Shown here: positions 55,812 through 64,000 of the stretch, one piece after another
Layout of the letters: every line of letters begins with the position of its first letter
Position numbering within the stretch: position 1 is the stretch's first letter
Source of the DNA: Gigaspora rosea
Taxonomy: Eukaryota > Glomeromycota > Glomeromycetes > Diversisporales > Gigasporaceae
Direction: 5' to 3'
Length of the DNA stretch: 64,000 bases
NCBI GenBank assembly: GCA_003550325.1
Contig: QKWP01000348.1
Location: 198,019-262,018, forward strand
Notes under the pieces: generated by a model
Seen by the model: the letters and a program-made list of their open reading frames with translations, nothing else
Database searches by the model: none
Told to the model about the DNA's origin: nothing
Translations under genes and position numbers: made by a program

Positions 55812-56080
55812 AATGGGTCCATATTATTTCACCAACAATCACTTCATATTTCACTGAAAGTTATTCACCGACAAGTTCATTTTACCGACAGTTCATTTCA
55901 TTTCACTGACAAGTTTTTTTCTATAAAGCACACTAACTTTAATTAACAACAATGACCAGAATTACTTTGTCGGTGAAATGAGCTTCTGTGAAAAAACTGT
56001 CAGTAAAATGAACTTGTCGATGAATAATTTGTCAGTGAAATGGGGTGTCGGTGTGTTGATTATCGGTGAAGCAAACCGCA
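55812..56080. mobile_element. Element with TTTCACTGACA repeats, related to 61940-62300
   Basis: Words TTTCACTGACA, TTCACCGACAAG and complements are arranged in opposite orientation at the two sides of a centre with ACAATGACCAGAATTACTTT, which recurs at 62158-62177. It lies between Sel1 repeats. Exact ends and target duplication were not found. Confidence 0.6.
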
Positions 56081-56300
56081 CCGGTTGGGTACTTGTGGAA
56101 TATTTCAAATTGGTTATTGCTATCAAATGGAATTGAATATCAAAAGGATGAGAATAAGGCAGGAATTTTTCAAATTGGATATTGTTGCCAAATTGGAATT
56201 GGAGTTAAAGTGGATGAGAATGTAGCATTTTCAATATTGGGAATTATTTGAATTATCTGATTTCATCGGAATGATTGGTCTCGCTGACTGTTATCAAAAT

Positions 56301-57133
56301 GGATTCGGTAAACTTTACCGAAAACTACTTATCCGACACCAATTTCGCCGACGGCCATTTCAATGACAGCCCGCTTCCCCGACAGCACATTTCCCTAACA
56401 ACCCATTTCCCCAACAGCTTACTTCCCCGAATTCACTTTACGACATCCCATTTGACTGACATTCTATTTCACCTACACCCATTTCGCCGACAGCTATTAA
56501 TAAAGCTTCACAAATAGATTAGCATTATATTACATAAATGATTTTTGATTATCAATCATTTTGTTCATGTGATAGGAAATGATGGAAATTATTCAAATTA
56601 TTACAGGCTGTGAGAATGTCATTTTTGATTTGCTATATAGCCAAAAAACCGTGGAAAATTTTAAAATAAGATGATCGTAATCGATCTATTGCTTTCTCTA
56701 TGAATTAATAATCAGCTGTTATCTATTTATATATATGTTGTGCGTTAGATTGAATCTGACGTACTATCAGTTGACCAGCATTAAATGATCAGCAACAACT
56801 GGCCCAAACTAACCCCAAACTTTACCATAATTTTACCCTAACCCTAATCTAATTTAGGCTGGGTCTAATCTGACGCACGACATATATATTGTTACAAACG
56901 AAAGTTAATTCGCAAAAGCTGTCGACGAAATGAAATAGGATGTCGGTAAAATGGGATGTCGAGAAAAGTAGCTGTCGGCAAAATGGGATATCGGTGAAAA
57001 GGACTCGGGGAAGTAAGTTGTTGGGAAATGAATTGTCAGAAAATGGGGTTGTCAGAATTGTGGGGTGTCAGTGAAATGGCTGTCGGCGTAATTGGTGTCA
57101 GAGAAATAGGTGTCGGCAAAATTGGGAAATGTC
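56301..57133. mobile_element. Mutator-like element with CCGACA arrays, copy 2, inverted (833 bp)
   Basis: Exact 9-bp duplication TATCAAAAT (56292-56300; 57134-57142). It is the complement of copies 1 and 3: it starts GGATTCGGTAAAC and ends GGGAAATGTC. The telomere-like tract reads ACCCTAACCCTAATCTAATT here. It interrupts a Sel1 repeat after LADCYQN. Confidence 0.92.
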
Positions 57134-57171
57134 TATCAAAATAGGAAAAAAATGAACGCACTGCATTTCAG

Positions 57172-58030
57172 GGCATTTCCCAATTTTGCCGACACCTATT
57201 TCTCCGACACCAATTACGCCGACAGCCATTTCACTGACACCCCACAATTCCGACAACCCCATTTCCCGACAATTCATTTCCCGATAACTTACTTCCCCGA
57301 GTCCTTTTCACCGACATCCCATTTTGCTGACCCACTTTTCTTGACATCCCATTTTACCGACATCCTATTTCATTTCGTCGACAGCTTTTGCGAATTAACT
57401 TTCGTTTGTAACAATATATATGCCGTGCGTCAGATTAGACCCGGCCTAAATTAGATTAGGGTTAGGGTAAAATTATGGTAAAGTTAGGGGTTAGTTTGGG
57501 CCAGTTGTTGCCGATCATTTAATGCTAGTCAACTGATAGTACATCGGATTCAATCTGACGCAAGTTTTAATCTGATGCACAACATATATATAAATAAATA
57601 ACAACTGATTATTAATTCATAGCGAAAGCAATAGATCAATTACGATCATCTTATTTTAAATTTTTCCACGTTTTTATTACGGTTTTTTTGGCTATATAGC
57701 AAATCAAAATGACATTCTCATAGCCTTAATAATTTGAATAATTTCCATCATTTTCTATCACATGAACAAAATGATTGATAATCAAAAATCATTTACGTAA
57801 TATAAAGCTAATCTATTTGTGAAGCTTTATTAATAGCTGTCGGCGAAATGGGTGTAGGTGAAATAGAATGTCAGTCAAATGGGATGTCAAAAAAGTGGAT
57901 TCGGGGAAGTAAACTGTCGGGGAAATGGGTTGTCGGGGAAATGTGCTGTCGGGGAAGCGGGCTGTCATTGAAATGGCCGTCGGCGAAATTGGTGTCGGAT
58001 AAGTAGGTTTCAGCGAAGTTTACCGAATCC
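57172..58030. mobile_element. Mutator-like element with CCGACA arrays, copy 3 (859 bp)
   Basis: Exact 9-bp duplication GCATTTCAG (57163-57171; 58031-58039), only 30 bases after copy 2. Same orientation as copy 1 and very similar along its length, including ATTAGATTAGGGTTAGGG. With copy 2 it makes a long inverted repeat. Confidence 0.92.
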
Positions 58031-58369
58031 GCATTTCAGCATTATCAAAGCTCCACAGAAAAGGGAAACTATTATTGTTATGCTAATGGAATTGGAATAA
58101 ACATAAAACCTGTCAATATGAGACATATTGAAGGAATATATAATCTTGGACACTGTTATCAGAATGGAGTTAGGGTTGAAAAGAATGTGCATAAGGCTTT
58201 TATTTATTATCGACAGTCTGCGGAATTGGGTATATTAGTGGAAGATATATTCTTGGCTGTTGTTAACAAAATGGAATATGGAATTGGAGTTAAAAAAAAT
58301 AAACTGATGATGGCATTTAATTATTGTCTAAAATATCTGCAGAGATGTGACCAGTGTTAGAGATTTAAT

Positions 58370-58755
58370 GTTCACAATGTTTCCGGGAACATTTAAAAAA
58401 TTTAGGAACACTAGATTTAGAATTTATTTTCCCTTTTCAGGAACAAAGTGGGAACATAAGTTACCGTAATTTGCGTTCCTATAGAGTCAGTATTTTTAAT
58501 TGTGGTGTGGCATGTTTATCTTTTTTTTTATTTCTTATTTTTTAGGAGGTGTACGTGGCATGCTCTTTTTTTTAAGGAGACGTGGCGTCTTCCTTTTCTT
58601 TTTAGGCAGCGCGGCATGCGTAGCATGCTCTTCCTTGAAAGAGAGAGATATATATTTATTATTAGGAACACTAAAATTTTTTTAGAAACATAAATTTAAT
58701 AACTTATGTTCCCGGAGAACAAAAAAAATTTCAAATCTTTTTCATGGAACATATA
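58370..58755. mobile_element. Insertion rich in GGAACA words, superfamily unclear
   Basis: TTCCGGGAACA, AGGAACACTA, TGTTCCCGGAGAACA and CATGGAACATA cluster near both sides of a GC-richer middle (58550-58630: GTACGTGGCATGCTC, GTAGCATGCTC). Ends such as CAGTGTTAGAGATTT (58352) hint at a hAT-type element, but no target duplication was found. Confidence 0.45.
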
Positions 58756-59559
58756 AGATTGATATTATTACGAAAAATGAATTAATGAATGTTGTTATCA
58801 AACGGAATTGGAGTCAAAAGGATGGACATACAGCATTAATTTATTATCAAAAACAAGCAGAGATGGGAGATGCTAGTGGAGAACAGTGGATATTGTTTGA
58901 AAATGGAATTGGAGTTGAGAAGAATAAACTTAAGTCATTCATTTATTATCAAAAATCATCGAAGATGAGGAATGTGAAAAAATTGTGGTTAGTTTTTTGT
59001 AAAGTTTAATATTTATTCTTAAATCATTTGTTTTATAAGACTATTTATATTTAAAGTTTGATATATTTTAGTATTGTTCTGAGACTTAATGTTGAACCTT
59101 AACTCCGCTACAAATTTGTAGGACAATGTCATCACAAGAACGCCATTGCCAAAAAAGAAATTAATTATATCAAATAAGAAGAATTCACTGAACCAGAAGT
59201 AGCTCTTCTAATTCAAGACATAATGGACAAATTACGCATAAACAGTCGCCTTTAAACCTCTAAAATTTTTAAAAGATGTAAATTTAGAAATTGATGAAGA
59301 ACTTGTAAAAGTGGTTATAGTCGATACTTAATCATTTTTAAATAGAAAACCGTAACGTTACATTCTAATGTTGAAATTATATACATTAAAAGCTTCGACT
59401 ATTACAAAGTGGAACTTTTCACCAAATAAAGGGTACGTGTTATATAAATGTGATTTAAACTGACAATCTTTATATGTATATTAATGTCTGTAAAATCATT
59501 CAATATATAGACTCCCTTGGATGCTATATGATAGTTTTATTGTTCGCTACTAACGGAAA

Positions 59560-60110
59560 TCGCACAAATATTTGAAAAAATAAAACTTATTACAATGGTC
59601 AGATAAATTTCGAATTGTGAAAGAAGTATAAAGGGTTTTATTCTTACATCATAACGACATGGTCCACCATGGTATCGTATGTATAATTGTACAATTTTGT
59701 TTAGAAATGCGATCCGTTATCTGTTTTCTATTTAAAATTTAGCGGCGGATATCCGAATATGCGAATTCTTCATAATAAATTTGTTTATAGCATCCTAGAA
59801 ACATCTTTATTCATGAAGGAAGAGCAATGATTGCAGATTTTGTTTTTGTATAAAAGATTAATATTGATGCTTCAGTTTCAATTTCTCTTATTCACGGACT
59901 CACAGCATTTATTGATCCCCAGTGTTTTAAAGAAAATTCATATAAGCGTAATTTCAAGTTTATCAGGTGATCGAAAACCATTACAGGAATTTAGATCTAG
60001 TCACGTAATTACCATTCATATATTCAAGGGAAATGAAGCAAAATATATAGAAGATTCACCAAATGAACCAGTGTTTAAAATTACCTTGCACAAGATGCAC
60101 ATGTGCAAGT
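59560..60110 (+). pseudogene. TKL-type protein kinase remnant A
   Basis: Plus-strand pieces read LQWSDKFRIVKEV (59596), LFLHHNDMVHHGI, a 114-bp GT..AG intron (59677-59790) and HPRNIFIHEGRAMIADF (59791). That is the helix E / HRDLH catalytic loop / magnesium-loop order of fungal TKL kinases, with the intron at the HRDLH codons. Then SVSISLIHGLTAFIDPQCFK (activation segment), SGDRKPLQEF and VITIHIFKGNEAKYIEDSP (C-lobe). Defects: the catalytic Asp of HRD is missing, DFG reads DFV and is followed by a stop, and the frame shifts after FKENSYKRN. After 60090 the C-lobe is lost in a TTGCACA-rich insertion. An acidic stretch at about 59280 (LEIDEELVKVVI) may be an upstream exon. Confidence 0.8.
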
Positions 60111-60450
60111 AGTTTTTTTTTGTGCAAGAAAAGTTCTAAATGTATATGCACAAGTGTGCAATTAAATTTAAATAAGGAGCTTGCACAAAAAATAACATGA
60201 AAGAAAAATTTTAAAATTTTATTCCACAAAATTTAGTCTAAATATAAGATAGAATAAAAATGGTCCAAAAAACTCTGAATGAACATAAAATATGAGCAAG
60301 ATTGAGCTTAAATTTTGAGAAAAATATCTGAAATATCCCAGATATATTGGTATGGTAATTTTATATCATCAGAGATAATAAAAAATACGTGCATATAAAA
60401 ATAAAATTTATATGCACATGTGTGCAGCTAGTAGTTGGTTTGTGCAATCA
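60090..60450. mobile_element. TTGCACA/TGCACATGTGCA-rich insertion
   Basis: TTGCACAAGATGCACATGTG at the left, GTGTGCAGCTAGTAG and GGTTTGTGCAA at the right, and further TTGCACAAAAAATAAC inside. Subterminal words in both orientations suggest a DNA element in the kinase remnant. No target duplication found. Confidence 0.45.
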
Positions 60451-60539
60451 AATCCTATGACGCAGCTGCATTTGGCATGTAGGTTTCGATCTAAATTTAA
60501 ACACTGAACTGAACATGTTAAATTTTACATAGAATGTTG

Positions 60540-61280
60540 GGACAATGGTCTAATAAACGCCCAGGAATGAAAATTGTTATTGATAAATTAACCCAATTTG
60601 AACTAAAAGATCTTATTAAAAGTGGGAAAAAAAATTCCAAATGGTTACTTGAAAAAAAAACAGTTATAACTTTAATGAATTTGAAAAATTGCTATTGGGG
60701 AGTTTAAGGCTCGTAACAAAACAATCGCTCTTAAATGTCTGATTAAGATCTGAATGATACAATTGTTTAAGGATTTATTAATTAGTCTTTAAAAATAAAC
60801 ATTCATTAATTATATTGTTTATTACATCAATCTTACTAGTTAAATAAATCTAAAGCTTCGGCTTTTACAAGAATTGTCCCTCATCCAAATATTATCAGAT
60901 TTTATGGAGTAACTAAAGGTAGCTTTTTTAATGTTTCAATAATTTCTACATAATGTATCCTAAATAAATATATAGATTTCGAAGGATACTATAATATAAT
61001 TTTAAGTTTTCGCCGAAAGAGGACATTTGCATGTACAATTCTTCACGGACTAAGAAATTAGGCATTGCTAAAGGTATGGCAGAAGGACTTAAGTTCTTGC
61101 AAACAATAACTTGACATATCGTGAGCTGGTAAAAGTACTTCAAGTTTTTATCATTGTCAATGTAAACAATTCTTCAAAACTATATTTCACAGCATCCTAA
61201 AATATCCTAATCCACGAAGAAAATATGAAGCTTGCAAGTCTGAGCAAATTATTGAGAGCATATCGCTTTCGCATTTGATT
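60540..61280 (+). pseudogene. TKL-type protein kinase remnant B
   Basis: N-lobe pieces: YNFNEFEK followed by IAIGE, ARNKTIALKCLIK (the ALK of strand 3 with the ATP-binding Lys) and IVPHPNIIRFYGVTK (60868-60918). Then LKFSPKEDICMYN, LGIAKGMAEGLKFLQ (helix E) and LTYRELH in place of HRDLH, split by a 64-bp GT..AG intron (61129-61192) at the same place as in remnant A, then NILIHEENMKLASLSK. Defects: HRD became YRE, the DFG region is shortened to ASLSK, and there are stops after KCLIKI and several shifts. The shared intron site shows that A and B are paralogues. No C-lobe was seen after 61280. Confidence 0.8.
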
Positions 61281-61309
61281 TTTCAACAGACTCCCAAAAT
61301 TTGCAGACT

Positions 61310-61930
61310 GATTTATTTCGATAGTAATCAGCTGATTACCATCGATATATGACCCCTATCGATTATAAACGATAGTAATATATAATCAAAATTCGTAAAT
61401 TTTAGTTAAATTTGAAAACTGATCTTCTTGATAACTAATAATTAGAATTAGCTCAAATTTTTACTATAAATAGGGGTCGTCTAAAGCCATGTACCCACGT
61501 GACATTTTCGTGTAAATCAACCAAACGGAGTCGCGAAATTTTGTTTACACGGATCAGCCCGAAGAAGTCAAAAAACAAAAAAAATCGCAAGAACATAAAA
61601 ACGGCATTCTAAACCTATCTTTGACCATTAATAAAAAATGTCGGGAAGGTAATTTTACCTATAGTGGTCCTAACCCTAACCCGACCCTAATGCTAAACAG
61701 TCTCTGATACGAATTTTAACTAAAATTTCAAAAATCACGTGGGTACATGGCTTTAGCCATCCCCTATAAATAGTATCGATATCAGTCTATAACACAATAA
61801 AATTTCAGCAAATTTGAATTGGTAGTTCTTGAGTAATTATTTGTCATCACCAAAATTTGCAGACCGATTTATATCGATAGTAATCACCTTATTATCATTG
61901 ATATATAACCCACTATCAATTATAAGGATA
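61310..61930. repeat. Fold-back repeat block around hAT MITE C
   Basis: TTTGCAGACTGATTTATTTC (61300) and TTTGCAGACCGATTTATATC (61855) with TAGTAATCASSTKATTA are direct copies; AATTAGAATTAGCTCAAATT and AGTTCTTGAGTAATTATTTG are shared with 36.6-37.1 and 62.4-63.1 kb. The MITE at 61473-61764 sits in the TATAAATA of the repeat. No gene. Confidence 0.55.
61473..61764. mobile_element. hAT-type MITE, copy C of three
   Basis: Exact 8-bp duplication TATAAATA (61465-61472; 61765-61772). Ends GGGGTCGTCTAAAGCCATGT and complement GGGGATGGCTAAAGCCATGT. The interior has CCTAACCCTAACCCGACCCT and AATGTCGGGAAGGTAATTTT, shared with copies A and B. More diverged than A and B are from each other. Confidence 0.9.
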
Positions 61931-61939
61931 CATATCACT

Positions 61940-62300
61940 TCACCGACACTCATTTTGACATTTCACCAACATAAATTCATTGACATGTTTATTTCACTGA
62001 CAATTATTTCACTGACAATTATTTCACTGACAAGTTTATTTCACTGACAATTTATTTTACCGAAGCTCATTTTATAGACAAATTTCTTTTATAAATTCTA
62101 CTAACCTTAACTCTATTTCTAGCCTAACCCTAACTCTAATTCTAGCTTGACCCTAACGACAATGACCAGAATTATTTTGTTAGTGAAATGAGTTTCAGTG
62201 AAATAACCTGTCAGTGAAAATGGAAAATAAATGTCAGTGAAATAACATGTCAGTGAAATGTTGTTGGTGGAATGGTATGCCTATGAAATGAGCATCTGTG
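61940..62300. mobile_element. Element with TTTCACTGACA arrays and telomere-like core
   Basis: Left side has repeated TTATTTCACTGACAA words; right side has the complement, TGTCAGTGAAATAACA, several times. The centre has AGCCTAACCCTAACTCTAAT and GACCCTAACGACAATGACC. Related to 55812-56080. Ends not fixed. Confidence 0.65.
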
Positions 62301-62379
62301 AGATGAGCTGAACTGGATTAATGGATTAATAAATGATAGTGATAATGATATATAATCAAAATTCGCAATTTTAGCTGAA

Positions 62380-63110
62380 TTTTTAAACTGATTTTCTAGG
62401 TAACTAACAATTAGAATTGGCTCAAATTTTTACTATAAATAGTATTGATAACAAACAATAACATATTAAAAATTTCAGCAAATTTTAACAGATAGTTCTT
62501 GAGTAATTGCTTGCATACAATAGTCAATTTTTTTAAAAAAATCGACTATCATATGCAAGCAATTACTCAAAAACTATCAGTTCAAATTTGCTGAAATTTT
62601 TAATATGTTATTGTTTGTTATCAATACTATTTATATAAAAATTTGAGCCAATTCTAATTGTTAGTTATCTAGAAAATCAGTTTTAAAATTTAGCTAAAAT
62701 TGCAAATTTTTAAACTATCGATATTAAATCGAATTTTTTTTTTTATATTAACGATTATTACCAATTAAAATCAAAATATGTCGATAATGGATTATAATTG
62801 ATTCGTGTTAGCAATCGATTAATAACCCCTCAAATGATTATAATTGATTAAAATTAATCAATTATAATCGATTAGTCTGATTATAATCATTATATATCAC
62901 TTTAAAATATTTCGTAATGGTATATGATTTCTGATTTTTTTAAGAAAATCAACTATCATATGCAAGCAATTACTCAAGAACTACCAGTTCAAATTTGCTA
63001 AAATTTTAGTTTATTATAGATTGACATCGATACTATTTATATAGTAAAAATTTGAGCTACGGTAATTCTAGTTATTAGTTATTGAGAAAATAAGGTTTAA
63101 AATTTGGATA
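62380..63110. repeat. Fold-back repeat related to 36640-37075
   Basis: 62440-62660 is a palindrome around AATTTTTTTAAAAAAATC with AGTAATTGCTTGCATA arms; then CAATTTTAGCTAAATT words, ATAATCGATTAGTCTGATTA and a further partial copy from 62930. Matches 36640-37075 in order and orientation. No gene. Confidence 0.6.
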
Positions 63111-63296
63111 AATCTAGATCTCGCACCCCATTTGTACTCTAATATCTCTTGGGTCACATGCAACAATTTTATTGGACGATATACATTAATTAATTTAAAA
63201 AAATCAAAGTTTTTATTTTATTAAAAAAATAAATAAATAAAAAAAAATAAACAAAAAAAAATCTAATTTATATCGTAAATTGCAATTGATATATAT

Positions 63297-63460
63297 ATTG
63301 TACCCCGGTGCCCAATTCAGAATTGGGCTGCTCCAGATAAGAATTTTGTAGCAGAATTAGGGCTTTGGGTGACTTTAGGATTAGGGTTAGAGCTAGCTAG
63401 TGTTAGAGATAGGATTAGGCCAGATTCCAAATTGGGACAAATTCCAAATCTGGGTACAAC
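63297..63460. mobile_element. MITE with TTGTACCC ends and telomere-like core, 164 bp
   Basis: ATTGTACCCCGGTGCCCAAT and complement GTTGTACCCAGATTTGGAAT; ATATATAT on both sides (63289-63296; 63461-63468), too simple a sequence to prove a duplication. Interior GGATTAGGGTTAGAGCTAG. Confidence 0.65.
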
Positions 63461-63468
63461 ATATATAT

Positions 63469-63621
63469 TATAAGCGGAGGCAGAACTCAAGTGAATTCAG
63501 AAGTTTTTATAACTGATAAACCCATTTTTCAGGTTGATTTTACCATATGCACACCAGTACCCTACCCCTAATTTAACTAGAAAATTCTGAATCCACTTGA
63601 ATTCCATTCCACCTTACAATA
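63469..63621. mobile_element. Fold-back MITE, ~153 bp
   Basis: TTATAAGCGGAGGCAGAACT and complement ATTGTAAGGTGGAATGGAAT lead into arms ending TCAAGTGAATTCAGAA / TCAAGTGGATTCAGAA. It adjoins the previous element. Confidence 0.6.
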
Positions 63622-63632
63622 TATACATCAAG

Positions 63633-63934
63633 ATGGGAGAAATAGCAATAATAATTGCAACGAGTATCAGCATTATTGGTTGAATTCATGATGCGTAGCA
63701 TCAGCTGGTGGTCTCTACACTGCATAGGCCTGCCTTGATAAAAAGTTTACAAATTTCAATGGGAGGAAAGAATCGAGTATGAAAACTTACTTCTATGGAT
63801 ATAGCTGCATTTCTTTTCTGTCTGTTAGAATTTAAAAAAAAAAAAAAATGACAACCAGCATCAACAAAACATCAATTAAATTAGCGGCAGAACAAAAACA
63901 AAATACAGTAGCACCAGCTACAACCAGTGATTAA
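63633..63934 (+). other. Possible gene start or exon pair, very doubtful
   Basis: ATG at 63633 opens MGEIAIIIATSISIIG before TGA; the frame then continues past TGA and TAG to MGGKNRV. A GTATGA…TATAG stretch (63777-63808) could be an intron, and a 28-codon ORF (63848-63934) follows, starting MTTSINKTSIKLAAEQKQ. The composition is protein-like but too short to judge, and the window ends at 64000. Confidence 0.2.
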
Positions 63935-64000
63935 AATTCAAATTTGGTTTTATGTTCTCAAAAAGAACATTATTAATTTCTTAATGTTCTTAGTAAAATT

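Larger units (their letters stand above)
54760..59010 (+). pseudogene. Sel1-repeat protein gene, split by insertions
   Basis: Sel1-like repeats (paired helices with LGYCYQNGIGVEKDEHKAF..YQKSAEMG texture) occur at 55697-55800 (INYKKSAEMGHAE; DYCYQ), 56085-56300 (IFQIGYCYQ; GIEYQKDENKA; IGYCCQIGIGVKVDENVAF; LADCYQN), 57134-57171, 58031-58360 (EGIYNLGHCYQNGVRVEKNV; KAFIYYRQSAELG) and 58785-59000 (ALIYYQKQAEMGDASGEQW; GIGVEKNKLKSFIYYQKS). Between them lie three Mutator-like elements whose removal rejoins the coding text, an ACTGACA-type element (55812-56080) and a GGAACA-rich insertion (58370-58755). Several frame changes remain even after removal, so it is a pseudogene. In Rhizophagus-type fungi Sel1 repeats often follow TKL kinase domains (family knowledge); kinase remnants follow here at 59.5-61.3 kb. 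The 5' limit is unsure. Confidence 0.8.

Noticed and set aside
54900..58030. Regularly spaced CCGACA words as a CRISPR-like array
   Set aside because: Spacing is irregular, orientation flips in mid-element, and the blocks have 9-bp duplications at their ends; they are subterminal repeats of DNA transposons in a eukaryotic genome.

Overview
The window is AT-rich eukaryotic DNA (rough impression under 30% GC) with short GT..AG introns, almost no intact genes and a very dense load of transposable-element remains. The recognisable coding families are tyrosine-kinase-like kinases, Sel1 repeats, a LINE with a C-terminal RNase H, a gypsy-type gag and a Tc1 helix-turn-helix. Together with the base composition they suggest an arbuscular mycorrhizal fungus (Glomeromycotina, Rhizophagus-like). 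That assignment is family knowledge plus inference; no marker gene such as rRNA is present.

Layout. 1-5.6 kb: telomere-like tandem repeat, a TTAA-flanked element and small inverted-repeat elements. 5.6-10.3 kb: a badly decayed minus-strand copy of a multi-exon gene I cannot name. 10.5-19.5 kb: a hAT-type MITE (10.5 kb), then from 13.3 kb a segmental duplication whose two halves serve as each other's empty sites for a TTAA element and a 2.8 kb Harbinger-like element, a tRNA-derived SINE and another hAT-type MITE. 19.9 kb: kinase fragment. 23.2-27.1 kb: a better preserved copy of the same unknown gene, with all splice sites intact but four in-frame TAG codons and two small deletions. 27.4-31.3 kb: nested MITEs, a second SINE and a gag fossil. 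31.7-36.3 kb: minus-strand LINE fossil split by a hAT-type and a mariner-type element. 36.3-50.1 kb: palindromic elements, a 1.8 kb Mutator-like element carrying a 33-bp minisatellite, a Tc1/mariner fossil, large fold-backs and a solo LTR. 50.2-61.3 kb: a graveyard of Sel1-repeat and kinase genes split by three Mutator-like elements (perfect 9-bp target duplications), a hAT-type MITE and a TA-flanked element. 61.3-64 kb: more palindromic elements and a doubtful gene start.

How it fits together. Nothing here looks like a working pathway. It is an accessory, transposon-rich compartment in which expanded gene families decay. Insertions can often be dated relative to one another because the interrupted reading frame, or a duplicate empty site, can be read across them. 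The most unusual items are the unnamed ~1,000-residue family present twice, and telomere-like tracts in the loops of several unrelated inverted-repeat families.

Limits: all homology statements are by eye, without alignment or database search. Coordinates of elements with target duplications should be exact; those of decayed genes are approximate.
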